The notes under the pieces: model-generated
Seen by the model: only the letters and a program-made list of their open reading frames with translations
Told to the model about the DNA's origin: nothing
Databases searched by the model: none
Origin: an uncultured Clostridia bacterium
GTDB taxonomy: Bacteria > Bacillota > Clostridia > Oscillospirales > Ruminococcaceae
Length of the DNA stretch: 64,000 nucleotides
Assembly (NCBI GenBank): GCA_947624745.1
Contig: CANQLR010000002.1
Coordinates: 1 to 64,000, forward strand
Direction: 5' to 3'
Shown: positions 9,368 through 18,714 of the stretch, piece after piece
Numbering within the stretch: the first letter of the stretch is position 1
How the letters are laid out: every line of letters starts with the position of its first letter
Made by a program: the position numbers and the translations under genes

Positions 9368-10291
9368 TTATATGTCGGAAAATTTTATGTCGGTTTTTTC
9401 AAACGGGTACTCCCCTGCCGTTATGTCCGGAACGCCGAGCTGCTGCTCCGAAACGTCCGAGTCCTTTACGCGGAAGTATTTGTTGAGCTGCTTGGAAAGC
9501 GCCTTTCTGTCGAGGCACCAGACCGGGGTATCCCGGAATTTTGCTGGCGCGCCGGAAGCTATATGAAGGGTCATTGCCTCCTCGGGGACGGCGGCGAGCT
9601 CCTCCAAAAAGGAAATTGCGTCGGGAAGGTCGGAATCGCAAGTAACGCGGTTGGTGTAAAGGTTCATGAGCTTGAAAAACGTCTCTGCCGCCCCTCGGGA
9701 GGAAATCTCACCGAAAACGCCGGCGAGAAGACGGTGATAACGGGAAAGAGAATCCGCATCGCCGGCGAGGTATGCCCCGCAGTCGAGCGCAGCAGTCTCG
9801 CCCGTGGCGTATGTGACCGTCTCGCCGTCTTCTCGAAGTCGAAGGAGAGAGGCTATGCCGCCCGCAGTGTAGGCGTCAAAGCTCATGGAAATGTCTAACT
9901 TTATCGAGAGCGCGCGGGAGATAAGCTCCTTAAACGGGGCTTTTGAGCAGGCTTCAATTAAAGTGCCGCTGAAGCCGTCGGCGGAGATATAGCTGTAGGG
10001 CGGAAGGTCCAGAACGTCGAGGGTGTGCCTGTCGGTGTCGATGCAAACGATATGCACCCGGACGGGCGCCTCGCCGTCGGTGACCGTGACAATGCAGCTC
10101 ATCTTATTTGAGACGCTCTCGCGGTCGTAGCCCTGCGCGAGATAGCGGGTCAGGTCGTCCGAGAAGTAACGCTCCGAGACGACTCGGCGGGCGGCGATTT
10201 GCGTAAGGTTCAATACCAAAAGGGTGAACGCAGCGGATATCAGGCAGGAGATGAAAAGGGCGTATCTTGCCTTTTTTTCGTGTAGTAGCAT
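9368..10291 (-). CDS. LytR-CpsA-Psr (LCP)-like membrane protein, degenerate active site
   Basis: 307 residues: a short cytoplasmic start, one membrane helix (about 10-30), then an extracytoplasmic domain laid out like LCP phosphotransferases, which attach glycopolymers to peptidoglycan. Its place between yqeK and rsfS is where an LCP gene sits in related genomes. The catalytic landmarks are missing: the usual IPRDT block, normally just after a LLVSIDP-like strand, reads LPPYSYI here, losing the conserved Arg-Asp. It may be a non-catalytic partner or a scaffold. The family call is by position and general pattern, so it is moderate. Confidence 0.65.
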   Translation of the reverse strand: MLLHEKKARYALFISCLISAAFTLLVLNLTQIAARRVVSERYFSDDLTRYLAQGYDRESVSNKMSCIVTVTDGEAPVRVHIVCIDTDRHTLDVLDLPPYSYISADGFSGTLIEACSKAPFKELISRALSIKLDISMSFDAYTAGGIASLLRLREDGETVTYATGETAALDCGAYLAGDADSLSRYHRLLAGVFGEISSRGAAETFFKLMNLYTNRVTCDSDLPDAISFLEELAAVPEEAMTLHIASGAPAKFRDTPVWCLDRKALSKQLNKYFRVKDSDVSEQQLGVPDITAGEYPFEKTDIKFSDI

Positions 10292-10325
10292 AGTCCTCCG
10301 AAAAGGGCGCTGGATCCTTTATCTC

Positions 10326-10919
10326 CTAAATTTTGTCCGCAAGCCTTTCAAGCTCAAGCTTGGTATACTGATTATATGCGTCGAGCGTCGATACAGGAAT
10401 TAGCCGCTGTCCCACCTTGTCGTACATCATGAACTTGAATGCCTCATATAATCCCCGCTTCAGATCGCGGTATGTAATCTCTCGTATGCGCTCGGCGTCG
10501 GGATAGCTTCGCTCGTCGGATATGAGATCCGCCATATAGAGTATCTCCTCGTATATGTTCATGCCGCCCTTTCCGACGGTGTGCCAGCGTATCGGGTCGC
10601 ATATCTCGGGGTCGGTAATCTTATAGAATTCCCTGACGAACTGGGCTCCGGCAACAGCGTGATGAGTTTTCGGCGCTCCCCACTCGACCTCGGATATTTC
10701 ATAGCCGGAGCGCTTCATCAGCTCAACCTGCACGGCAGGGTCGACTTCTTTGCAGATGTCGTGCAAAAGCCCCGCAAGGTAGCATTTGTCGGGGTCTGCG
10801 CCGTTTATCTCGGCAAGCTTTTTGGCCGCGCTTGCAACATTAAGGGAGTGAATGTATCGCTTTTCGGAAAGATGAGTCTTAAGGTAATCGAGCATTTCGG
10901 GTATTCTCGGGTCAGTCAC
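10326..10919 (-). CDS. yqeK: YqeK, symmetrical diadenosine tetraphosphate hydrolase (HD domain)
   Basis: 197 residues. The HD-domain metal ligands are visible: His24 (IHSLNVA), His53-Asp54 (LLHDICKE), a later His-His pair in KTHHAVAGA, and the IRWHTVGK segment. The family splits Ap4A into ADP. It overlaps the nadD stop by eight bases, a coupled pair in most Firmicutes. Some family members are annotated as fused to nadD; here they are separate. Confidence 0.95.
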   Translation of the reverse strand: MTDPRIPEMLDYLKTHLSEKRYIHSLNVASAAKKLAEINGADPDKCYLAGLLHDICKEVDPAVQVELMKRSGYEISEVEWGAPKTHHAVAGAQFVREFYKITDPEICDPIRWHTVGKGGMNIYEEILYMADLISDERSYPDAERIREITYRDLKRGLYEAFKFMMYDKVGQRLIPVSTLDAYNQYTKLELERLADKI

Positions 10920-11514
10920 GGTAAAGCCCCTTTCTTTTTATATATTCTGCCACGGAAGGCGGGACCAAATCATCAATCGGCTCGTTTTTGTCGAGCTTTT
11001 TGCGGATATCTGTCGAAGAGCAGACCAAAGGCTCGCACTCGGTGAGTATCACCCGCCCACCGACGGCTTCGATATCAGCTTTCGCAGCTTTTACGGCCTC
11101 GTAATCGCGGCTGTCGCGGCAGTTGCAGATGAGTGTCGCGAGCTCCAAGATCCTGTCCGGGCGGTACCAGCGAAGAAAGGTTATCAGCATATCGCTGCCC
11201 ATTGCGAAGTATAGCTCGTCATCGGGGTAAAGCTCTTTGAAGTGTTCGAGCGTTATCACGGTGTAGCTTTTTCCGCCGGATATTAGCTCGAAATCGCTGA
11301 CCTCGGCAATATCCCCGAGTTCCTTTGCTGCGAGGCGGCACATATTGAGGCGGTGCTCATCGCTCATAAGCTCCTCCGCGACCTTGTGCGGGGGTATGTG
11401 GGAGGGCATGATGATGAATCTGTCGGGCCGCACGGCCTTTATCGCCTCGCGGCTCAAAAGAAGATGTCCGTTGTGGAAGGGGTTGAATGTCCCTCCGAAG
11501 ATCACCGTCTTCAT
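10912..11514 (-). CDS. nadD: Nicotinate-nucleotide adenylyltransferase
   Basis: 200 residues. The nucleotidyltransferase motif GGTFNPFHNGH (7-17) and the C-terminal SSTDIRKKL are standard. It makes deamido-NAD from nicotinate mononucleotide and ATP in the cytosol, a step shared by de novo and salvage NAD synthesis. The start overlaps the yhbY stop by four bases (ATGA) and its own end overlaps yqeK by eight. Confidence 0.97.
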   Translation of the reverse strand: MKTVIFGGTFNPFHNGHLLLSREAIKAVRPDRFIIMPSHIPPHKVAEELMSDEHRLNMCRLAAKELGDIAEVSDFELISGGKSYTVITLEHFKELYPDDELYFAMGSDMLITFLRWYRPDRILELATLICNCRDSRDYEAVKAAKADIEAVGGRVILTECEPLVCSSTDIRKKLDKNEPIDDLVPPSVAEYIKRKGLYRD

Positions 11515-11804
11515 AGCGTGCCGCTGATGACGGGCTTTTCGGGGTTCGGCTTGTATAAGACCGCCTTTGAGCCCATGACTATGACCACCTCTGCCCCGAC
11601 GAGGGAAGCAAGCTCGTTTGCTGCCTCCGAGGCGGAGAGAAGGTTGTTGTCTAAAATTTTTATCTTTATAAGCTCGTGAGCCTTAAGATATTTTGCTATC
11701 CCATCGGCCTGTTCACGACTTATCCCGCTCTTTCCGACCTGATAGACCGGGTCGATTTTCTGCGCCGCGGATTTTAAATACGCGCGCTGCTTTGATGTGA
11801 GCAT
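11511..11804 (-). CDS. yhbY: YhbY/CRS1-YhbY (CRM) RNA-binding protein
   Basis: 97 residues, a single CRM domain. The sequence begins LTSKQRAYLKSAAQ and shows the GKSGIS loop and the IKIKILDNN strand of the family. It is associated with pre-50S ribosomal particles in other bacteria. The ATG shares one base with the stop of the upstream HAD gene (TAATG), and its own stop overlaps nadD. Confidence 0.95.
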   Translation of the reverse strand: MLTSKQRAYLKSAAQKIDPVYQVGKSGISREQADGIAKYLKAHELIKIKILDNNLLSASEAANELASLVGAEVVIVMGSKAVLYKPNPEKPVISGTL

Positions 11805-12625
11805 TATTTGTCCTCCTTAAAATGTTCAAGTAAAAATTTTGCCACGCCGTCCTCATCGTTTGAGCCTATAACGCCCGTCGCAAGCTTTTTAAGTTCATTT
11901 TCGGCATTTTCGACCGCATAACATTCGTCCGAGACTTTAAAAAGTTCGCTGTCGTTCATGCCGTTGCCGAAGCTGACTATTTTGTCCGCCCCTAAAAGCT
12001 CTTTAAGGCTCAGGGCGGCGTTTGCCTTTGAAACTCCTTTCGGCATTATTTCAAGCCACATGTCGCCGGAGTAGTCGTTTTCGGTGTAGAGGCATTTATA
12101 TTTTTCCCTGAATTTTTCTTTTATTTCGCATAAAATTTCGGGGCAGTCTATTGCAAGAAAATAAAATACTTCGCCGCTAAACAATTCTTTTTCATTTTGC
12201 ACCGGGTTGTCCCTCGGGTCGCCTTTTCGGGTCGAGATGAAAGATTTATGCTCTGGGCTCAGTCTGTCATGCAAATATAAAAACTTCTCGGCGCCGTTTA
12301 TATAGCTGTAGACCTGCGGGGTTATGCCGCATGCCAAAAAAGCAGAAAGAATTTCTTTTGCTTCAGAAGGCGCGAAGGCGGTTTTACAGAGGATTTTTCC
12401 GGAAACGCTCTCTACAATAGAGGCGCCGTTATATGTTATAATGGGGATTTCTACGGTTATCCCGGCAGTCACTTTTCGGGCGGTGTTTGACGATCTTGCG
12501 GTGGCATAGGAAAACAGCATGCCCTTGGATTTCAGCTCGTTTATCACGGAATTTGTGTATTCGGACGTGCGCTCGTCACTTCTTAGGAGCGTGCCGTCAA
12601 GATCGGAAATATAGAGGGTTTTCAT
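11804..12625 (-). CDS. Cof-type HAD-IIB family sugar-phosphate phosphatase
   Basis: 273 residues. The motif I nucleophile is ISDLDGTLL (Asp8, Asp10) and motif IV is ISFGNGMNDSELF-like (VSFGNGMNDSELF). A large C2 cap lies between, as in Cof/YidA relatives, which act on sugar phosphates, FMN or pyridoxal phosphate; the substrate here is unknown. Its ATG overlaps the rdgB stop by four bases. It uses somewhat more AT-rich codons than its neighbours (many TTT, AAA and ATT), a mild departure without further signs of transfer. Confidence 0.9.
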   Translation of the reverse strand: MKTLYISDLDGTLLRSDERTSEYTNSVINELKSKGMLFSYATARSSNTARKVTAGITVEIPIITYNGASIVESVSGKILCKTAFAPSEAKEILSAFLACGITPQVYSYINGAEKFLYLHDRLSPEHKSFISTRKGDPRDNPVQNEKELFSGEVFYFLAIDCPEILCEIKEKFREKYKCLYTENDYSGDMWLEIMPKGVSKANAALSLKELLGADKIVSFGNGMNDSELFKVSDECYAVENAENELKKLATGVIGSNDEDGVAKFLLEHFKEDK

Positions 12626-13203
12626 AAATTTCCGAGATATTCCGCAAGCGCCCGAAGAGCCTTTCCGCGGTGGCTGACGGCGTTTTTCTCCTCGGGGCTC
12701 ATTTCGGCGGAGCTTATCTCCCCCACCATGAATATCGGGTCGTAGCCGAAGCCGTTTTTGCCTCTCTCCTCATAGCCTATTCTGCCCTCGAAGGTGCCGA
12801 CGAACTGCTTTTCTTCGCCGTTATCCGAAATATATGTTATCGCGGCGACGAAGCGGGCGGTGCGGGCTTCATCGGGGACGTTTTTCAGCTTTTCAAGGAC
12901 GATGGCATTATGCGCCTTGTCGTCGCGTGTGCCGCCGTAACGGGCGGAATAGACCCCCGGCTCGCCTCCCAGCGCGTCGACCGAAAGGCCGCTGTCGTCG
13001 GCGATGACGGCGGAGTGTGCGATATTATAGACAGCCCTTGCCTTTATCGCGGAGTTTTCCTCGAATGTCGTGCCGGTCTCCTCGGGGTCGACGTCTATCC
13101 CGGCCTCCTTTTGGGAGACGACCTCCCAGCCGAGGGGAGAAAGGATCTCGCGGAACTCGCGGAGCTTATTCGGGTTCGAGCTTGCAAGTATGACTTTTTG
13201 CAT
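12622..13203 (-). CDS. rdgB: XTP/dITP diphosphatase (RdgB/HAM1 family)
   Basis: 193 residues. The family start ILASSNPNKLREF (substrate loop), the DDSGLSVDALGGEPGVYSAR active-site block and the GFGYDPIF motif are all present. It hydrolyses non-canonical purine triphosphates such as ITP and XTP, keeping them out of nucleic acids. It lies between ftsY (two bases upstream) and the HAD phosphatase gene (four-base overlap). Confidence 0.97.
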   Translation of the reverse strand: MQKVILASSNPNKLREFREILSPLGWEVVSQKEAGIDVDPEETGTTFEENSAIKARAVYNIAHSAVIADDSGLSVDALGGEPGVYSARYGGTRDDKAHNAIVLEKLKNVPDEARTARFVAAITYISDNGEEKQFVGTFEGRIGYEERGKNGFGYDPIFMVGEISSAEMSPEEKNAVSHRGKALRALAEYLGNL

Positions 13204-13205
13204 GG

Positions 13206-14129
13206 CTATTCCTCACTTGCGCCGTCGGCATCGAACAGCGCTTCTACAAAATCGTGGGCGTTAAAGGGCTGAAGGTCGTCTATTTTCTCGCCGACCGAGA
13301 TAAGCTTGACCGGTACTTTAAGCTCGTTGGCGATGGAAATGACTATACCGCCCTTGGCCGAGCTGTCAAGCTTTGTGAGGATTATGCCGGTGATGTCGCA
13401 TGCCTCGTTAAAGGCTCGCGCCTGATTCATGGCGTTCTGACCGGTGGTGGCGTCAAGGGCTATAAGCACCTCGAGTGAGCAGCCCTCTGCCTTTTGGTGG
13501 ACGATGCGGGAGATCTTTGCGAGCTCCTGCATAAGATTAGACTTGTTGTGGAGCCGCCCTGCGGTGTCGATGATGACGACGTCGGCTTTTTTGGAGCGCG
13601 CCATGTCCATGGCGTCATAGACGACGGAGGCGGGGTCGCTCCCCTCTCCCCTCTTGACGATCTCGACCCCGGCGCGGTCGGTCCAGACGTTGAGCTGGTC
13701 TATCGCTGCAGCGCGGAAGGTGTCGGCTGCGGCGACGAGGACGTTCTTGCCCTGCTCCTTTAAGATGTGGGAGAGCTTTCCTATCGCGGTTGTCTTTCCG
13801 ACGCCGTTCACGCCGATGACCAAAACCACCGAGGGAGACGTGGAAAGGTCGAGCGGGATATCCTCGCCGAGCATATCGCGGATCATCTCCTTGATCTCCT
13901 CGCGGACTTCATCTGTAGTGGAAAGCTTTTTCTCCTTTACTCTCGCCTTTAGGCCTTCGACGATGTCCTCGGAGGTCTTGGTGCCGAGGTCGGAAAGGAT
14001 AAGAGTTTCCTCAAGCTCGTCGTAAAAATCGTCGGTTATCTCGGAGCCCGAGAAAAGGCCGTTTAGTCCTCCGAAAAGGCTGTCCTTGGTCTTTTTCAGA
14101 CCCTGCTTAAGTTTTTCAAATAATCCCAT
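13206..14129 (-). CDS. ftsY: Signal recognition particle receptor FtsY
   Basis: 307 residues from the chosen start. The NG domain is complete: [13 protein letters not shown] (G1), [24 protein letters not shown] (G3) and [10 protein letters not shown] (G4). Only a short N-terminal A region is present, as in many Clostridia. The frame is open eight codons further upstream, but the ATG at 14129 has AAGGAG seven bases before it, while the upstream option lies inside smc. It receives ribosome-SRP complexes at the membrane. It directly follows smc. Confidence 0.97.
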   Translation of the reverse strand: MGLFEKLKQGLKKTKDSLFGGLNGLFSGSEITDDFYDELEETLILSDLGTKTSEDIVEGLKARVKEKKLSTTDEVREEIKEMIRDMLGEDIPLDLSTSPSVVLVIGVNGVGKTTAIGKLSHILKEQGKNVLVAAADTFRAAAIDQLNVWTDRAGVEIVKRGEGSDPASVVYDAMDMARSKKADVVIIDTAGRLHNKSNLMQELAKISRIVHQKAEGCSLEVLIALDATTGQNAMNQARAFNEACDITGIILTKLDSSAKGGIVISIANELKVPVKLISVGEKIDDLQPFNAHDFVEALFDADGASEE

Positions 14130-14145
14130 AGCTTTTCTCCTTGAA

Positions 14146-17100
14146 TTACTCACTCATGTCGGCGGAGACCTCGCTGACGTCCATGCGCAAAAGCTTCGAT
14201 ACGCCCTTTTCCTGCATGGTAACGCCATAGAGTATATCGGCCTCCTCCATCGTGCCGCGGCGGTGGGTGATGAGTATAAACTGGGTGGTGTCGGTGAAGT
14301 TGCGCAGATACTGCGCGTAGCGTGTGACGTTCACGTCGTCGAGCGCAGCCTCTATCTCGTCAAGAATGCAGAACGGCGAGGGGTGCAGCTTCAGAATCGC
14401 GAAGTATATCGCGATGGCAACGAACGCTTGTTCTCCTCCCGAGAGAAGCGAGAGGTTGTTTATTACCTTGCCCGGAGGCGCGACGTTTATCTCGATTCCC
14501 GACTCCAAGACGTTCTCGGGGTCTGTAAGAGTGAGCTCGCCCTGACCTCCGCCGAACAGCTCGACAAAGGTGGTCTTGAAGTTTTCGTTTATCTTTTTGA
14601 AATTCTCGGTGAAGATCTCCTTCATGTTCTTGGTGAGGCTCGCGATGAGCTTTTCAAGCTCCTCCTTCGAGCGGGTGACGTCGCCGAGCTGGGTGCTTAA
14701 AAATTCGTAGCGGGTCCTGACCTCCTCGTACTCGTCAATCGCCTCGGTGTTCACCGAGCCGAGGGCGCGTATCTTGTTTTTTATCTCGTTCAGGCGGTTC
14801 TGGGCGTCCTGCATATCCTCGACCTCCTCGGCCTGTTCCTTGGCCTCGGCGGGGGAAAGCGAGTAGCTCTCCCAAAGGCGGGTTATCATGCCGTCGCTGT
14901 CCCGCTTTAAATTGTCGCGGCGCTCGGTGATACGGGATATCTCCGCCGAAACGCCTTCCTTCTCCTCCGATTTCGCGCGCTGGCGGGAGATCGCGGTCTG
15001 GGAAAGGCGATCGTATTCCATGCTCTTTGAAAGCTCGGCCTTTATCCTTTCACTGAGAGCCTCGGCCCGCTGCTTCGAGCTTTCTGCGTCCTTGGCTCTC
15101 TCCGAAGCGCGAGTCTCCTCCTCCGAAATCTTAGCCCGAAGCTCCGCTATCCTTTCGTCGTAGCGCTTAGCCTCGGCGGCGGAGTTTTCTATGCTCGATC
15201 TCACCCGCTCTATCTCCGCGTCGGCGGATTCGGCGTCCTTTGTGAGCTCGACCTCCTTCAAGCGCTTTTGGGAGAGCTCCTCCGAATAGGTCTCGCGGAT
15301 CTTTTTCGTCTCGCCGGACCTTTCCTCGGCGGCGGACTGCTTTCTTTCAAGCTCGGATATCTCATTCGCAACGGTTTCGGCTTCTGCCTCGCTGTCGGCC
15401 TTTTGCTTTTCGCAGTCGGAAATCTTGCGGAGGCTTTCTTCCGCAAGGTTTTCAATCTCGGAAATGCGGAGTTTATACTGCCTAATGAGCTGATCTACGC
15501 GCTTCTGCTCCGATTCGAGGCGGGCGGTCTCGGCCGTGAGGCGTGAGATCATGTCCCGCTCGCCCTCGACGTCGTAGCCCAACTTGTCTGTCTCTGCGGT
15601 GAGAGTCGAAAGTCGCTTGCGGTCGCCATCACGAGAAGCCGTGAGCTTTTCAAGTTCGGAAGTTATAGAAGTGATCTCGTTTTTGCGGGACAGAACGCCG
15701 GTGGTGCGCTGCGAGCTTCCCCCGGTGAATGAGCCGCCCGCGTTTATCACCTGGCCGTCGAGGGTTATTATGCGGAAACGGTAGCCGTATTTTTTCGCGA
15801 TGACGGTCGCAAGGTCTATATCCTCGGCGACGGCGATGCGTCCCAAAAGCGAGTTGACTACGCCCTGATATTCCGGGTCGAAGCTTACAAGCTCGCTCGC
15901 AAGCGCGACGTAGCCCTCCTGCATATCGAGGCTTTTTTCTGTAAGGGTGTTCCCCTTTACAGACGTAAGAGGCAGGAACGTGGCGCGGCCGCCGTTGGTC
16001 TCCTTTAAAATGCGTATGCCGCGCTTCGCGACCTCCTCGTTGTCGACGACGATGTTTTGGAGCGCTCCCCCGAGGGCGGTCTCGATTGCGAGGCTGTATT
16101 TTTTATCGGTAGAAATGAGGCTCGCGACTGTCCCCCGAACGCCTCGAAGCTGACCCGAGCGCCCGGCCTTAACTATCTGGCGGACGCTGCCCGCAAAGCC
16201 CTCCATCGAGATCTCGAGCTCCTCGAGCATCTGTTTGCGCTGGGTGAGATTACGTATTTTGAGCTCCGCTTCGTCGCTTTTTTCCTTCAGCTCTTTGAGC
16301 TGCTCCGATTTTTTTCGGTAGAGCATCGAAAACCCGTTGAGGCGGTTTTGGTGCTCCAGCGACTCGGACTTTATCTCCTCAAGCTCCTTGGTCAGCTTTT
16401 CAAGCTCGCTTTCGGCTGCGGATACCTCCGCCCTCCCCTGCTCGACGGCCTCTTTGTGGTCGGCGACGGACTTTAAAAGCTCGGTTTTCTGGGTCTCGCT
16501 GCTCTGGGCGGTGAAGGTGAGCTCTGACTTTCGGATATAGAGCGAGTTGAGGCGCTCGTTCGACTCGGACAGCGACTTTTCAAACTCGCTCTCGCGTGAG
16601 TTGAGGTCCTTAAGCTGCGATTCAAGCGCGGATATTTCCTCGGAAAGGGCTTTTTTGGCCTCCAAGACCGACTGCTTTTGGGCGGCGATGTCGGCTATCT
16701 TCTTTTGAAGCTCCTGCTCGCCTAAGCTCAGCTCGGCCTTGCGCTGCTCGTTCTCGCGGATATTCTCCTCAAAATGGGAAATATTGTTTTTTATGACCGC
16801 GATGTCGGCGGCCGCACCCGAGCTTTCGTTTTCGAGCTCGGTCTTCTGTGTGCGGTAGTCCTCGGCGGCGGCGGTGCACTGGTTACGCTTTTGGGCGAGC
16901 TCCGCTATCTCGCTGTCGAAGCGCTCTATCTCGTTCCCAAGGTGCTCGTATTCTGCGCTTGCGGCCAAAAGCTTGTCCTCGAGCTCGTCAAGCGCCCCTG
17001 TTATCTCGCCGAGCTTTTTCGTCCAGACGGATATTTCAAGAGAGCGGCGGGAGTCTGCCAAAACGAGGAATTTTTTCGCCTTTTCGGACTGAATGCGAAG

Positions 17101-17712
17101 CGGTTCCACCCTGCCCTCAAGCTCGGAGAGAATGTCCTTTAAGCGGAGGATATTTTCCTCGGCGGAGGCGAGCCTGCGCTCCGATTCGGCCTTTTTATAG
17201 CGGAATTTCGATATCCCGGCGGCCTCTTCAAAAATCTCGCGGCGCTCGTTCGATTTGCTGCCGACGATATCGGCAACGCGCCCTTGACCGATTATCGAGT
17301 AGCCGTCGCGGCCGAGGCCGGTGTCCATGAAAAGCTCGACGATGTCCTTCAGCCTAACCTGCGAGCCGTTCAAAAGATATTCGCTGTCGCCGTTGCGGTA
17401 GAGCTTTCGGGTCACGCTGACAAGGTCGCTGTCGACGCTTAAGGTGCGGTCCTCGTTCGAGATGTTTAAGGTCACGGAGGCAAAGCCCACGGCCTTTCGC
17501 TGCTGCGTGCCGCCAAAGATAACGTCCTCCATTTTGCCGCCGCGAAGGGTCTTTGTGGACTGCTCGCCCAATACCCAGCGAACGGCGTCGCCTATATTCG
17601 ATTTGCCGCTGCCGTTCGGGCCGACAACTGCCGTAAGACCCTTGCCGAATTCAAGGGTCACTTTGTCCGGGAATGATTTGAAGCCGTGAAGTTCAAGCGA
17701 ACGTAAATACAC
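14146..17712 (-). CDS. smc: Chromosome segregation ATPase SMC
   Basis: 1,188 residues. The Walker A motif GPNGSGKS is at 31-38 and the ABC signature LSGGEQ at 1090, followed by the Walker B region FCILDEIEAALDD. Two long coiled-coil stretches flank the hinge at about 510-680 (LRGVRGTVASL ... GSFTGGSS). It is the DNA-loop-extruding ring of condensin with ScpA/ScpB, which are not in this window. It sits between a radical SAM gene and ftsY in the classic rnc-smc-ftsY order. Confidence 0.98.
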   Translation of the reverse strand: MYLRSLELHGFKSFPDKVTLEFGKGLTAVVGPNGSGKSNIGDAVRWVLGEQSTKTLRGGKMEDVIFGGTQQRKAVGFASVTLNISNEDRTLSVDSDLVSVTRKLYRNGDSEYLLNGSQVRLKDIVELFMDTGLGRDGYSIIGQGRVADIVGSKSNERREIFEEAAGISKFRYKKAESERRLASAEENILRLKDILSELEGRVEPLRIQSEKAKKFLVLADSRRSLEISVWTKKLGEITGALDELEDKLLAASAEYEHLGNEIERFDSEIAELAQKRNQCTAAAEDYRTQKTELENESSGAAADIAVIKNNISHFEENIRENEQRKAELSLGEQELQKKIADIAAQKQSVLEAKKALSEEISALESQLKDLNSRESEFEKSLSESNERLNSLYIRKSELTFTAQSSETQKTELLKSVADHKEAVEQGRAEVSAAESELEKLTKELEEIKSESLEHQNRLNGFSMLYRKKSEQLKELKEKSDEAELKIRNLTQRKQMLEELEISMEGFAGSVRQIVKAGRSGQLRGVRGTVASLISTDKKYSLAIETALGGALQNIVVDNEEVAKRGIRILKETNGGRATFLPLTSVKGNTLTEKSLDMQEGYVALASELVSFDPEYQGVVNSLLGRIAVAEDIDLATVIAKKYGYRFRIITLDGQVINAGGSFTGGSSQRTTGVLSRKNEITSITSELEKLTASRDGDRKRLSTLTAETDKLGYDVEGERDMISRLTAETARLESEQKRVDQLIRQYKLRISEIENLAEESLRKISDCEKQKADSEAEAETVANEISELERKQSAAEERSGETKKIRETYSEELSQKRLKEVELTKDAESADAEIERVRSSIENSAAEAKRYDERIAELRAKISEEETRASERAKDAESSKQRAEALSERIKAELSKSMEYDRLSQTAISRQRAKSEEKEGVSAEISRITERRDNLKRDSDGMITRLWESYSLSPAEAKEQAEEVEDMQDAQNRLNEIKNKIRALGSVNTEAIDEYEEVRTRYEFLSTQLGDVTRSKEELEKLIASLTKNMKEIFTENFKKINENFKTTFVELFGGGQGELTLTDPENVLESGIEINVAPPGKVINNLSLLSGGEQAFVAIAIYFAILKLHPSPFCILDEIEAALDDVNVTRYAQYLRNFTDTTQFILITHRRGTMEEADILYGVTMQEKGVSKLLRMDVSEVSADMSE

Positions 17713-17724
17713 TTTGCACCTCCG

Positions 17725-18714
17725 TCAGTTGATTCTTTTTATTTTTTCGCGCTGCGAGGGGTCGGGGGTGATCTTCACCTCGACGCCCTTTGCGCGGAAG
17801 TAGTCTATGTTCTGTTTTTTCTGCCCCAATGCCTTTGAAAGCTCGCGCGGGGGCACTGTAAAGCTTGCGGACTTGTCAGCGCCGATGAGAGCTTCAAGCC
17901 GGTTTCGGTAGAGCCTCGACTCGCAGAGCTCGCGAAAAGCGGGGTGGTAAAGTCCTCCGAGCATGTTTTTTTCGACGTCCAAAGACGAGTGCAGCCCTAA
18001 TTTTATCACCGATATCCCGGCGGCGGTGAAGCGTTCAAGGAGATCGGAGCAAAGGTCCACCGCCTCGTCAAAGCCGTAGGGACGGTACTTTCCCGAGAGA
18101 TAGAGGTTTCCGAGCTCGGTGTTTTTCAGAATCACCGTGGGATATATCCTCGCCTCCTCAGGTGAGAGCGAGATCAATTTTTCTGCGGTGAGGCGGTCCG
18201 TCTCGGGCGTTGACCCGTAGAGGCCGACCATCATCTGTAAGCCAAGTGTAAAGCCGTATGACTTTACAAGCTCGGAGGCTCTTACCGTGTCTGCGGAGGT
18301 ATGCCCGCGGCCGTTCATGGCAAGAACATAGTCGTCCATCGATTGCGCGCCGAGCTCGATTGAGGTCACTCCGCTTTGCTTTAGAATATCAAGAATTTCG
18401 GGCGAGATCGCGTCTGGGCGGGTGGAGAGACGGATGCCCCGAAAGCCGAGCTCCAAATAGGGCTTGCAGGCCGAGAGAAGGGAAAGCATATATTCGCGGG
18501 GAATGGCGGTGAAGCTTCCCCCGAAAAAGGCGATTTCGGTGTTTCTGGGGTCGTTTCCGCTTGAAATGGCAAGCTCGCAGGCGGCTCTGACGTCGTCCGG
18601 GCCGGGAGCCTTCGTCTCGCCGGAGATGGCGTTTTGGTCGCAAAAGCTGCAGCGGTGCGGGCAGCCGATGTGCGGGACGAAGACCGCCACCGAGCCGCGC
18701 TTTACTTTTTCCAT
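17725..18714 (-). CDS. Radical SAM protein, Elp3-like (COG1243 type)
   Basis: 329 residues. The cluster motif is CPHRCSFC (Cys18, Cys22, Cys25), followed by FFGGSFTAI, STRPDAI, SIELGAQSMDD and a QMMVGLYG strand typical of the Elp3/MiaB/NifB radical SAM fold. No acetyltransferase domain is attached, unlike full Elp3. The clostridial family between rnc and smc is conserved, but its reaction is not established; tRNA modification is an inference from the Elp3 relationship. Its start overlaps the rnc stop by 13 bases. Confidence 0.9.
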   Translation of the reverse strand: MEKVKRGSVAVFVPHIGCPHRCSFCDQNAISGETKAPGPDDVRAACELAISSGNDPRNTEIAFFGGSFTAIPREYMLSLLSACKPYLELGFRGIRLSTRPDAISPEILDILKQSGVTSIELGAQSMDDYVLAMNGRGHTSADTVRASELVKSYGFTLGLQMMVGLYGSTPETDRLTAEKLISLSPEEARIYPTVILKNTELGNLYLSGKYRPYGFDEAVDLCSDLLERFTAAGISVIKLGLHSSLDVEKNMLGGLYHPAFRELCESRLYRNRLEALIGADKSASFTVPPRELSKALGQKKQNIDYFRAKGVEVKITPDPSQREKIKRIN

